This document shows positions 21,101 through 32,441 of a stretch of DNA of 64,000 nucleotides, piece after piece (within the stretch, counting starts at the first letter, position 1; every line of letters begins with the position of its first letter). The DNA is from Aegilops tauschii subsp. strangulata. Its lineage: Eukaryota > Streptophyta > Magnoliopsida > Poales > Poaceae. The stretch spans positions 327,387,294 through 327,451,293 of the forward strand of contig NC_053037.3 of the NCBI RefSeq assembly GCF_002575655.3. Direction: 5' to 3'. The position numbers and the translations under genes are program-made. A model generated the notes under the pieces. It worked only from the letters and a program-made list of their open reading frames with translations. It searched no databases and was not told where the DNA came from.

Positions 21101-22290
21101 AAGTGTTCCATCCCTTTCTTTAATGCAAACTGGAATCTTATATTTCATTTTTCATATCAATAATAGCACCTATGGTTCGTAGGAAAGGCCTACCGAGTAT
21201 TATAGGACAAGACGGATTGCATCTAATATCAAGCACAATGAAATCCGTGGGCACATAACTTCTATTAGCAAGTATAAGCACATCATTTATTCCACCAAAT
21301 GGTTTCTTAATACTTGAATCCGCTAAGTGCAAATTAAGGGAACATTCATCCATATCGGTGACGCCTAGCACATCACATAAAGATTTCGGTATAGCGAGAC
21401 GCTGGCACCTAGATCCCATAAAGCATTACGTTCATAATCTTTAATTTTTACTTTAATAGTAAGTTCCCATTCATCATGCAGCTTTCTAGGTATTGAAACT
21501 TCCACCTCTAGCTTTTCTTCATGAACTTTTATCATAGCTTTTACAATATGTTTAGTAAAAGCCTTATTTTGTTCGCAAGCATTAGGTGAATTTATCATGG
21601 ATTGCAACAAGGAAATACATTCAATTAAATAAAAACTATCATAATTAAAGTCATTGTAATTCAAAGTAGTGGGCACATCACTATTTAAAGTCTTGTCCTC
21701 TCCAAACCCAGTTTTATCATTTTTATCATTAAGATCATCACCCTCCGAACAATCGGGATGCCTTCTAGCTAAATTTGACTCATCTCCAGACCCTTTTTTA
21801 TATCAAGTTTTATATTAACAAACAAATTTGCAATAAGTGAGACACCAATCATTTTAATATCTTCATCATGATTACGATAGAAATCGGGTGGAATAGCTTT
21901 TTCTAGAAATTCTCGCTTAGCTCTCAATTTAGCGGTTCTCTCCTTACTTTCATTAATGGAGACTTGGATAGATTTTATTGACTCATTAATATCATGCTTA
22001 GGTGGAGAAAATTTTAATTTTAAGAGTTTCCACATCATAAGCAATTATATCCATGTTTCTATCCATATCATCAACTTTATGTAGTTTTTCTTCTACCATA
22101 GCATTGAAAATCTTTTGAGAACTAATAAATTCTTTAATTTGGTTCTTAAGATCTATAGGTATCCTATTATTAATACTATTATTATTATTATATGAACTAC
22201 AATAGGAATTACCATAATTATTAGAGGAATTTCTGAGATACAGTCTAGGATTGAAATTACTTCTATAAGCATTGTTGTTGAAATTATTTC
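21100..22290 (-). pseudogene. Gypsy (Athila-like) gag C-terminus and aspartic protease, decayed
   Basis: Read on the minus strand from 22290, the translation gives an Asn-rich gag tail (around 22140-22290), then KEFISSQKIFNAMVEEKLHK-like sequence and a basic coiled segment (SINESKERTAKLRAKREFLE). Further on comes the protease: ALWDLGASVSLYRNLY at about 21380-21430 carries the active-site D-x-G-A-S, and PIILGRPFLRTIGAIIDM at about 21145-21200 is the second conserved protease motif. Frame changes near 21400 and 21700 break the frame. Upstream gag and downstream reverse transcriptase are absent; a copia element was inserted at 22291. The motif pattern and the primer site of the sister element suggest the Athila lineage. 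Confidence 0.75.
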
Positions 22291-24034
22291 TGATGGGGAA
22301 CGAAGCATGAAAATAAAAAAAAACCTACAAACACCCATGATCTAATCTAGGAGATGCAAGGCAACGAGAGGGGAGTGTGTCTACATACCCTTGTAGACCG
22401 AACGCGTTAGAATTGTAACGCGGTTGATGTAGTCGTACTCTTCACGATCCAATCGCGATCCAATTCGATCTAGTGTCGAATAGACGGCAGCTCCGAGTTT
22501 AGCACACGTACGGATTGACAGCGTCCTTTTCTTATTGATCCAGCAAGCGAGGGAGAGGAGGTATATGAGATCAGAACCAACACGACGGCGTGGTGGTGGT
22601 GGTGGCAGCAGCGGAACTGCAATAGGGCTTCGCCAAGCGTCTACAGAACATGGAGGAGGAGTAATGACAGGGAGACGGGGCAAGCGCGGAAGGGTTGGCT
22701 GCCCCCTGTGCCTCCCCACTATATATATTGGTGAGGGAGAGGCGTTCTAGCCCTAGCCCCCTCCCATGGTAGGGGGCGGCGGCCAAGGGGGGAGGAGTGC
22801 CCTCCAAGCCAAGTGGAGGGCCCTCCCCTTTAGGGTTTCCCTTCCTAGGCGCATGGGCCTTGTAGGGGCTGGTACGCCTGGCCCAATAAGGCCAGGGTGC
22901 CCCCTTACAGCCCATGCTAATGTATGCGATGTGGTGGAACCATTTACAGACATCCGGACCCCAACTGAGTCCTTCGGAACCTTCTCGAAGCTTCCCGGTA
23001 CAATATCGAAAAAATCAAACTTTTTTCGAAACCCCGATAACAACTTTCCATATATGAATCTTTATCTACAGACTATTCCGAAGCTCCTCGTGACGTCCCG
23101 GACCCATCTGGGACTCCAAACAACCTTCAAACTTTCCACTATTAATATCTCAATATTACCCTAGCGCTACGAACGTTAAGTGTGCGACCCTATGGGTTCA
23201 CGAATCATGTAGACATGACCGAGACACCTCTCCAGTCAATAACCAATAGCGGGACCTGGATTCCCATATTGGTTCCCACATATTCCACGAAGATCTTTAT
23301 CGGTTGAACCACGATGTCAAGGATTCAGTTAATCTCGTATACAATTCCCTTTGTCCAGCGATATGTTACTTGCCCGAGATTCGATCGTCGGTATCTCCAT
23401 ACCTAGTTCAATCTCGTTATTGGCAAGTCTCTTTACTCGTTCCGTAATACAAGATCCCGTGACTAAACTCATTAGTCACATGCTTGCAAGCTTCTTATGA
23501 TGGTGTATTACCGGGAGGGCCCAGAGGTATCTCTCCGTCACACGAAGTGACAAATCCCAGTCTTGAATCGTGCCAACCCAACAAACACCTTTAGAGATAC
23601 CTGTAGAGCACATTTATGATCACCCAGTTACGAATTAGCGTTTGGATACACTAAGTATTCCTCCGGCGTCAGGGAGTTGCACGATCTCATGGTCTAAGGG
23701 ACATATACTTGACATGATGAAAGCTGGAGCAAAAACTAGGTGAAACGATCATATGCTAAGCATATGGTTGGGTCTCGTCTATCACATCATTCTCCTAATG
23801 ATGTGATCCCGTTATCAAATGACAACTCATGTCCATGGTTAGGAAACCTTAATCATCTTTGATCAATGAGCTAGTCTAGTAGAGGTTTACTAGGGACACG
23901 GTGTAGTTTATGTATTCACACATGTATTTATGTTTCTGGTCAATACAATTCTAGCATGAATAATAAACATTTATCATGGACAGGAAATATGATAATAACC
24001 ATTTTATTATTGCCTCTAGGGCATATTTTCAATA
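22291..24034 (-). mobile_element. Copia (WIS/Angela/BARE-type) 3' LTR, 1744 bp
   Basis: On the minus strand it starts TATTGAAAATATGCCCTAGA (canonical TGTTGGAAATATGCCC with changes) at 24034 and ends TTCGTTCCCCATCA at 22291. The polypurine side follows at 24035 (minus strand GTGCAATTGGGAGAC). The length matches the family's usual 1.7-1.8 kb LTR. It interrupts gag of gypsy element 1. Confidence 0.8.
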
Positions 24035-25318
24035 GTCTCCCAATTGCACTAGAGTCAATAATCTAGTTCACATCGCCATGTGATTAACACCCAATGAATT
24101 ATGGGGTTTGATCATGTTTTGTTTGTGAGAGAGGTTTTAGTCAATGGGTCTGCAACATTCAGATACGTGTGTACTTTGCAAATCTCTATGTCATACTATA
24201 GATGCTACTACCACGCTCCATTTGGAGCTATTCCAAATGATTTCTCCACTATATGTGTCCAGTTTGCGACTCAGAGTTATCCGGATCGGTGTCAAAGCTT
24301 GCATCGACATAACCCTTTATGGCGAACTCTTTATCACCTCCATAATCGAGAAACATTTCTTAGTTCTGTTTAGGTACCTAAGGATATTTTCGGCCGCTGT
24401 CCAGTGATCCACCGCTGGATTACTTTGGCACCTCCTTGCCAGACTTATGGCAAGGCACACATCAGGTCTAGTACACAACATGGCATACATTATAGAACCT
24501 ATGGCTGAGGCATAGGTGATGACTTTCATCCTTTCTCTTTCTTCTGTCGTGGTCGAGCCTTGAGCCTTACTCAACTTCACACCTTACAACTCACGCAAGA
24601 ACTCCTTCTTTAACTGATCCATTTTGAACTCCTTCAAAATATTTTCTAGGTATGCTCTATGTGAAAGTCTTATCAGGCGTCTTGATCTATCTCTATAGAT
24701 CTTGATGCCCAATATGTAAGCAGCTTTACCCAGGCCCTCCTTTGAAACTCCTTTCAAACAACCCTTTATGCTTCCCAGAAATTCTACATCATTCCAATCA
24801 ACAATATGTCATCCACATATACTATTAGAAATGCTATAGAGCTCCCACTCACTTTCTTGTAAATACAAGTTTCTTCATAAACTTCGTATAGACCGAAAGC
24901 TTTGATCACCTCATCAAAGTGTATATTCCAACTCCGAGATGCTTGCACCAGTCCGTAGATGGATCCCTGGAGCTTGCATACCTTTTTAGCATCCTTAGGA
25001 TCCACAAAACCTTTAGGCTGCATCATATGCAATTCTTTCTTAAGGAAAGTGGTTTTCACATCCATCTGTGAGATTTCATAATCGAAAAATGCGGCAATTG
25101 CTAACATATATAATTCTAACAGACTTAAGCATTGCTACGGGTGAGAAAGTCTCATCGTAGTCAACTCCTTGAACTTGAAACCCCTTTCCGGCAAGTTGAG
25201 CTTTATAGACAGTGACATTACCATCAACGTATGTCTTCTTCTTAAAGATCCAATTGTTCACGATGGCCTGCCGGTCATTGGGTAAGTCTACCAAAGTCCA
25301 CACTTGGTTCTCATCCAT
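24035..25318 (-). pseudogene. Copia pol: reverse transcriptase and start of RNase H, truncated
   Basis: The order on the minus strand is NNWIFKKKTYVDG and GVDYDETFSPVAMLKSVR (25318-25080), then QMDVKTTFLKKELHM, GSIYGLVQASRSWN and the catalytic FLIVYVDDILLIG (25107-24784), then SIMYAMLCTRPDVCLAISLA and DHWTAAENILRYL (24580-24317). This is the reverse transcriptase of a copia element. Frame breaks near 25100 and 24780 and several changes show decay. The 5' part (gag, protease, integrase) and 5' LTR are gone: at 25318 the sequence changes directly into a gypsy LTR. Confidence 0.85.
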
Positions 25319-25319
25319 G

Positions 25320-25830
25320 CCTCACTACCCTTTCTGTCATTAGGTGAGGACACCGCAAGATTAAACCCATCACAATGCACCTCTCGCACTGAAGATAAAT
25401 CAATCTAGTTGGCCAATCCAAACGGATAGATCGGAGAGAAATACAAAGATATAACAATCATGCATAATAAAGTTCAGAAAAGACTCAATTAATTTCAATG
25501 AATAATCTGATCATAAACCCATAATTCACCGCATCCCAACAACAAACCGCAAAAGAAGATTACATCGGATAGAACTCCAAGAAGATCGAGGAGAACATGG
25601 TATTCAAGATCAAAGAGAGAGAAGACGCCATCTAGCTACTAGCAATGGACACGTAGGTATGTGGTAACTACTCACAAAAAGCCAAAAACAAGCAAAAAAA
25701 ATAGTAACTAGCGCTGGGTTAATAGGTTAGTCCCAAAAAATGATATAAAAATCGCATATAAAGCATCCAATATTGATAATATAATAGCATGAAACAATCA
25801 AAAATTATAGATACCTTGGAGACGTATCAA
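25320..25830 (-). mobile_element. Gypsy element 1, remnant of the 5' LTR
   Basis: It matches 17281-18172 in order (CTACCCTTTCTGTCATTAGG; GTTGGCCAATCCAAACGG; GAGGAGAACATGGTATTC) and ends in minus orientation with TGATACGTCTCC at 25830. The piece that corresponds to about 17640-18000 is missing. The best explanation is that it is the other LTR of the element that begins at 16870. Confidence 0.65.
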
Positions 25831-26250
25831 ACTCCAACATGGTTCACCATATGAGTGACACAAAAATTTGGAGAATGTTAGTCAAATCTAATACGGTTCA
25901 CCAAATGGACCATCATCAAATGCCCGTAGACACGTCTTCGGCATCAAATGTCCACGGTCATGTCCTGAATGTGTCTGGGGATAGCGGACGAGGCGTCGGC
26001 TATCCAACCATAGTCATCAAACCTAGCCAGTGGACTACGATTGGCAGTGGGGGAGGTGAACCTAGAGGGAAAAAAGGTGAGCGAGACATGGGCTATGGGG
26101 CAATGTGGTCCAACTAACAATGGCCTAGGTGGATGTCTGGACTCCACCAAACCTCCCCTACTTTGATGCCGGTTTGAGGAAATTCAGATCGTCCAGACCG
26201 CTTGGCCCACTGTTCGTGGACATTTAGTGACTAGCGTTAGATGACTAAAA
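25831..26250. other. Unassigned sequence
   Basis: Contains GGTTCACCA(A/T)ATG twice (25850 and 25898) and otherwise no domain, terminal repeat or RNA gene that I can recognise. Confidence 0.4.
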
Positions 26251-26640
26251 GTGTCCAGGACATCTGGGTCGTACATTTGCAGTCGATTATGTGATTCACG
26301 TTGGAGTTTCGCTTATACCACAAACTACACCGTCCTCCCGGTCGACTGCATTAGGGATGTCATGAATATGGTCGTATCTAACCGCTTTTTTATCCTATCG
26401 AGTTTTCATGCCAATCCAGGCACAATCTCCGCAACTGTCACCATGCTCAATGAGAGCAACTCCCTGAAAATTACCTGCGTTTATGGCCCAGAGGGAGACC
26501 ACATGACACTCGCCTTCCTAGAGGAGCTACAGTCGCTTAAGACCTTGGGTCGAAGTGAGTGCCTCCTTCTTGGAGATTTCAACCTTGTAGCTAAGGCATC
26601 AAACAAGAAGAATGTGAATATAAACAACCTCATAGATCCC
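26251..26640 (+). pseudogene. LINE endonuclease domain fragment
   Basis: The frame encodes ITCVYGPEGDHMTLAFLEEL followed by LLLGDFNLVAKASNKK. The GDFNL motif and the preceding YGP are typical of the apurinic-type endonuclease of plant L1-like LINEs. The upstream part (from about 26330) continues the domain. The fragment stops near 26637; the sequence after that carries no LINE motif. It is an isolated, 5'- and 3'-truncated piece. Confidence 0.75.
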
Positions 26641-27888
26641 ATCAAAAAGTCGTGCACCACCCATCCCCAGTCACGCAGTCGGTGCAGACACAGAAGGGCG
26701 ACAAGATAACTAGGAAAGACTTCCAGACATACGTGTCAAGGCGACGTGAATCGCCAGATCCCGCAAGAAGGACCACCCACAGAGCTCCAGGAACACGTTT
26801 GCTGCACCGTCGAGGGAGGAGCATGGACATTGGACAGTAGCTTCATGAGCAGACATGTGTTCTACACATGCATGTCACATACGCCCAGGCCTCCCTACAC
26901 CCTACGCTTGTGATTACTTCCTTTGGTGGTCCGGAAATGGAGCAGAAAGGATCCTTGCCTTTTTCCCAGAGGTGACCCTTAGTTATTTAACCCACGAAAG
27001 GACAGTGTCCTTTAAGATAGGGTGTAAACAAGCTTTTGCTGAAGAATTAATTCTATCTATTGACCGGATCATAAATCAAACTGACAAAGGAAGAACACTT
27101 ATAATAAATATAGGCATGTGTATGAGGTCTTATGCTTCCAACAATATATTTATGACGGGACCAAATATGATCCTAATTCTTGCTCTAGAAGTCACTCATC
27201 AAGATGTGCTTGCTATGTATCGAAGTGGGGGATGTGTCCATATTATGTCTTAACTGACGCGCGTCCTACATCAAGAGTCAGTTGTCCAACCGAAGGCCCT
27301 ATCCGTCACGCGGGGTTTCCTCGATAATTAAGATTGCAATAATCAGACAAAAGTATTGAGCATTTAATGACTAAACCTCTTGAATCCCCAGGGATAGGAT
27401 TCCTGTTACCATACTAAACCTTTCTGCCACTGGTGTTCAGAATAACACTTCACGGTCTCCTTGCCCTTAGCCTCTCAGTGGCTCGTTCTCCATAATCATG
27501 GGCACGTGCAGGGATGAAGAACGTGAACGAGACAAGAGACAACTAAGGAACAATTTTATGTTACACATACAAGACGTTAATTAGAAGCCCTTCCATTGAT
27601 CCCTCCATCAAATACATTGGTTTGCAAGGCTCTTGCCTCAACCCATACCTTACTGAACTACTCACACATGGAGATCAGATCATACGAAGAGCACATCGAC
27701 GAACACATCATGAAGATAAATTGATTAATAATATGTCTTACAATGGATGCCGTGGGTGATACACGATTACAGATATGACTAGATGGTGGAGAACTATGGT
27801 AAACATGAAGGTGGTCGCTATGGAGATGGAAATGGTGGCGGCTAGGGTTGATGGAGATGAGGATGATAATGACTATTCTTTTGCGCCT
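26641..27888. other. Unassigned sequence before the copia solo LTR
   Basis: Open frames up to 132 codons occur (26855-27253) but show no family motif. I see no tandem repeat and no terminal inverted repeat. It is continuous with 29653 onward, as shown by the CCCAC duplication around the solo LTR. Confidence 0.4.
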
Positions 27889-27893
27889 CCCAC

Positions 27894-29647
27894 TGTTGGG
27901 GAACATAGCATGTAATTTCAAAAAATCTCCTACGATCACACAAGATCTATCTAGGAGAAGCATAGCAACGAGAGGGGGAGAGTGTGTCCACGTACCCTCG
28001 TAGACCGAAAGCGGAAGCGTTAGGTTAACGCGGTAGATGTAGTCGAACGTCTTCACGATCCAACCGATCTAGTGCCGAACGTACGGCACCTCCGAGTTCA
28101 GCACACGTTCAGCTCGATGACGTCCCTCGAACTCTTGATCCAGCATAGGGTCGAGGGAGAGTTTCGTCAACACAACAGCATGGCGACGGTGATGGTGATG
28201 TGATCCGTGCAGGGCTTCGCCTAAGCACTACGACGCTATGACCGGAGGAGTAAACTATGGAGGGGGGCACCGCACACGGCTAAGAGAACAACTGTTGTGC
28301 TATTGGGTGCCCCATGCCCCTATATATAAACGAGGGGAGGAGGAGGCCGGCCACCAAGGGGGCGCGCAATGGGGGAGTCCTACTAGGACTCCACTCCTAG
28401 TAGGATTCGGCCCCTCCCCATTTTTTCCTTCTTCCGGAGGGAAAGGGGGGGAAGAAGAGGGAGTAGGAGCAGGAAAGGGGGGCGCCGCCCCCTTCCCTAA
28501 TCCAATGCGGCCTCCTCCTTTGTGAGGGGCGTGCCAGCCCCTTGTGGGCCTGTTAGCCTCCCTAATGTGGCCCATATGGCCCATATCTTTCCCCGGGGGG
28601 TTCCAGTAACCCCTCTGGTACTCCAGTATGTACCTGATACACTCCGGAACCCTTCCGGTGTAGGAATACTACCTTCCAATATATCAATCATTACATCTCG
28701 ACCATTTAGAGACTCCTCTCCATGCTCGTGATCTCATCCGGGACTTCGAACAAACTTCGGTCACCAAAACACATAACTCATAATACAAATCGTCATTGAA
28801 CGTTAAGCGTGCGGACCCTATGGGTTCGAGAACTATGTAGACATGACCGAGACACCTCTCCGGCCAATAACCAATAGCGGAACCTGGATGCTCATATTGG
28901 CTCCCACATATTCTATGAAGATCTTTATCGGTCAAACCGTTATGACAACATACGTTATTCTCTTTGTCATCGGTATGTTACTTGCCCGAGATTCGATCGT
29001 CGGTATCCACATACCTAGTTCAATCTCGTTACTGGCAAGTCTCTTTACTCGTTCCGCAATGCATCATCCCGCAACTAACTCATTAGTCACATTGCTTGCA
29101 AGGCTTATTATGATGTGCATTACCGAGAGGGCCCAGAGATACCTCTTCGATACTCGGAGTGACAAATCCTAATCTCGATCTATGCCAACCCAACAAAACA
29201 CCTTCGGAGATACCTGTAGAGCATATTTATAATCACCCATTTACGTTGTGACGTTTGATAGCACACCAGGTATTCCTCTGGTATTCGGGAGTTGCATAAT
29301 CTCATAGTCAAAGGAATATGTATAAGTCATTAAGAAAGCAATTGCAATAAAACTTAACGATCATTATGCTAAGCTAACGGATGGGTCTTGTCCATCCAAT
29401 CATTCTCCTAATGATGTGATCCCGTTCATCAAATGACAACACATGTCTATGGTTAGGAAACTTAACCATCTTTGATTAACGAGCTAGTCTAGTAGAGGCT
29501 TACTAGGGACACTTTGTTTTGTCTATGTATCCACACATGTATCAAGTTTCCGGTTAATACAATTCTAGCATGAATAATAGATATTTATCATGATATAAGG
29601 AAATATAAATCACAACTTTATTATTGCCTCTGGGCATATTTCCTTCA
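27894..29647 (-). mobile_element. Copia (WIS/Angela/BARE-type) solo LTR, 1754 bp, duplication CCCAC
   Basis: On the + strand it runs TGTTGGGGAACATAGCATG ... GGGCATATTTCCTTCA. The 5-bp CCCAC occurs at 27889-27893 and again at 29648-29652. Nothing of the internal domain is left, so this is a solo LTR formed by LTR-LTR recombination. It resembles the LTR at 22291-24034 along its length, including the region GACCGAGACACCTCTCCGG and the TATATATAAACGAGG TATA region at 28319-28335 (minus-strand orientation of the element makes this a chance match). Confidence 0.9.
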
Positions 29648-29652
29648 CCCAC

Positions 29653-30000
29653 GACTTGTTCTGTTATCCATTTGGCCTCAGCCTTTTTATAAAGTTTGTT
29701 CAGGTGGACGAGGAGTATCGGTTTCCACGCCATACGATCACTCATATGAGTGGGCGGGCGCGGTCGCATGGAACGTTGTCTTTTGCTCTGTTTCTTCTGA
29801 TGCGACTCCCACTTGATCCACTCTATCTCCACTTTACTCCTTTCCAAGTATTGGCTTGGTTTTCATCCATATATAGCCCATTTCCTGCAGAAAAAATAAA
29901 GTAGGATCTTTAATCCTATGTATTCATTAGTCATTAGTGGCAATACCGGAGCGAATATCTTGGTTTAATGAAATATATCGGTTTGAACTCATGTTCGAGG
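29653..30000. other. Unassigned sequence
   Basis: Continues the sequence interrupted at 27888. No domain or repeat is recognised. Confidence 0.4.
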
Positions 30001-30879
30001 AGTGTAAAAATAACACTCATTAGCTTGCAAACCTTCGGCTAAGCAATCTCACACTAGGCACAGCTCACACTCGCGTCTTTGGCCTAAAAGAAGGACCTGC
30101 ATATTTTCTCAAAGGCGGTGTGGGCGCCCTCAGCAAGCTGGAGATAGGTTATGGCATATGTTGGCGGGAAGGTAGGCACGACGTCCATCAGCGTCCATTT
30201 TCCCACCGATGAGAGCAATAGACCTCACCACCCAGTGAGCCATTTGTCCACTCTAGCAATGAGCAGATAAAGATCTGCGATTGAAAGCTTACGGGAGAAA
30301 GAGGCAGCCCCAAGTACGGTTGCGGGGAGCTGACCAATAGGCCTCCAAACACAGCAGCCATCTGTGCAGCACACTCCGGCGCAATGTTCATTTGAATGAA
30401 TGTGCATTTGTTGAAGTTGAGGCTGATGCCAGTGTTCGTCGCGAAGGAGTCAAGCACCGCCTTTAGCTTGGACACTTGTGTCGCATCCATACGGAACAAG
30501 ATCATTCTGTCATATGCATATTGCAGCTTTGGGCACGACAACAAAGGGTCGAGAGGGTGCTAGAGGTCACTATCTGCACCAATGGCGAGGAGGAGGCACC
30601 AAAGCACCCCGCCCACCAAGATGAAAAGGTAGGGAGACCATGGATCCCCTTGATGTGAACCTTTTCGACAGGCTATCCACTTCCCAACATGCCATTGAGG
30701 ACGAGAGCGGACCGGCTCGAAGAGTTAAGATCGTCAGCCCACCATCGCCGCTAGGGTGGAAACTCTTTGGCATCAAGAACCCGATCCAAGGCATCCCAGG
30801 ATACTCACTAAAATGTATTTTTGAAATCAATTTTGAAACAACCGTCGCCTCTTTACTTGTGATAGAACTGGATAAGCTC
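30001..30879 (-). pseudogene. LINE A, reverse transcriptase C-terminal half
   Basis: The minus strand encodes GSHQGDPWSPYLFILV (about 30655-30605), then LQYAYDRMILF, where the catalytic YADD box has become YAYD, then SKLKAVLDSFATNTGISLNF and NKCTFIQMNIAPECAAQM. A frame break near 30300 is followed by KLSIADLYLLIARVDKWLTG. An in-frame TAG sits near 30560. The N-terminal half lies at 37904-38520; gypsy element 2 was inserted between them. The mutated catalytic box means that this copy cannot encode an active enzyme. Confidence 0.85.
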
Positions 30880-32441
30880 TGCTACTTCTTGACCTTGCGT
30901 TGGTCTTTCCCTTGAAGAGGAAAGGGTGATGCAGCAAAGTAGAGATAAGTATTTCCCTCCGTTAAGAACCAAGGTATCAATCCAGTAGGAGAAGAATGCG
31001 CAAATCACCAATACCTGCACAAACAAACAAACACTTGCACCTAACGCGATAAAGGGGTTGTCAGTCCCTTCATGGTCACTTGCAAAAGTGAGATCTGGTA
31101 GAGATAGATAAATAAAACTAAAGAAAAGATAAAATATTTTTGGGTTTTTTGGTTTATAGATCTGGAAATAAAAGATTGCAAAATAGTAGATCGGAAACTA
31201 ATATGATGGAAAATAGACCCGGGGGCCATAGGTTTCACTAGAGGCTTCTCTCATGAAGGCAAATAATGTGGTGGGTGAACAAATTACTGACGAGCAATTG
31301 GTAGAAAAGCGCAAAGTTATGATGATATCCAAGGCAATGATTATGCAATATAGGCATCACGTCCGTGTCAAGTAGACCGAAACGATTATGCATCTATTAC
31401 TATTACTCCACACATCGATCGACTCCTGCCTGCATCTACAGTATTAAGTTCATAAGAACAGAGTAACGCATTAAGATGACATGATGTAGAGGAATTAACT
31501 CAAGCAATATGATGAAAACCCCATCTTTTTATCCTCGATGGCAACAATGCAATACGTGTCTCGCTACCCCTACTTTGTCACTAGGTGAAATCATGCAAGA
31601 TTGAACCCAAAGCTAAGCACCTCTCCCATTGCAAGAAATACCAATCTAGTTGGCCAAACCAAACTGATAATTCAAAGAGAAATACAAAGATACCAAATCA
31701 TGCATATAAGAATTCAGAGGAGATTCAAATAATATTCATAGATAAGCTGATCATAAATCCACAATTCATCGGATCTCGACAAACACACCACAAAACAGTA
31801 TTACATCAGATAGATCTCCAGGAACATCGAGGAGAACATGGTATTGAGAATCAAAGAGAGAAAAGAAGCCATCTAGCTACTATCTATGGACCCGTAGGTC
31901 TGAAGTGGACTACTCACGCTTCATCGGAAGGGCAATAGAGTTGATGTGGATGCCCTCCGTGATCGAATCCCCCTCCGGCGGGATGCCGGAAAAGGCCCCA
32001 AAATGGGATCTCACAGGAACAGAAGGTTGCGGCGGTGGAAAAGTGTTTCCGTGGATGCTTCTGAGGGTTTTGGAATATATGTGAATATATAGGAGGAAGA
32101 TCTAGGTCAGAGGGTCACCGAGGGGCCCACAATTTAGGGGGCGCGCCCTCCACCTTTGCCGCTGCCTCATGGCTCTTCTGACTTGAACTCCAAGTCTCCT
32201 GGGTGTCTTCTGGTCCAAGAAAAATCATCGTAAAGTTTTATTACATTTGGACTCCGTTTAGTATTCCTTTTCTGCGAAACTCAAAAACAAGGAAAAAACA
32301 GAAACTGGCACTGGGCTCTAGGTTAATAGGTTAGTTCCAAAATTAATATAAAATAGCATATTAATGCATATAAAACATCCAAAACAGATAATATAATAGC
32401 ATGGAACAATAAAAAATTATAGATACGTTGGAGACGTATGA
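30880..32441 (-). mobile_element. Gypsy element 2, 3' LTR, 1562 bp
   Basis: On the + strand it runs from TGCTACTTCTTG to GAGACGTATGA. In minus orientation it starts TCATACGTCTCC (TGATACGTCTCC with one change), directly after the purine-rich GCTTGGGGATGCT. The 5-bp duplication AGCTC lies before it at 30875-30879. Confidence 0.9.

Noticed and set aside
26855..27253. 132-codon plus-strand frame
   Set aside because: No family motif, no splice or start context, and it lies in unassigned repeat-like sequence.
28319..28335. TATATATAAACGAGG as a promoter
   Set aside because: The LTR that contains it is on the opposite strand, and the motif has no start-site context.
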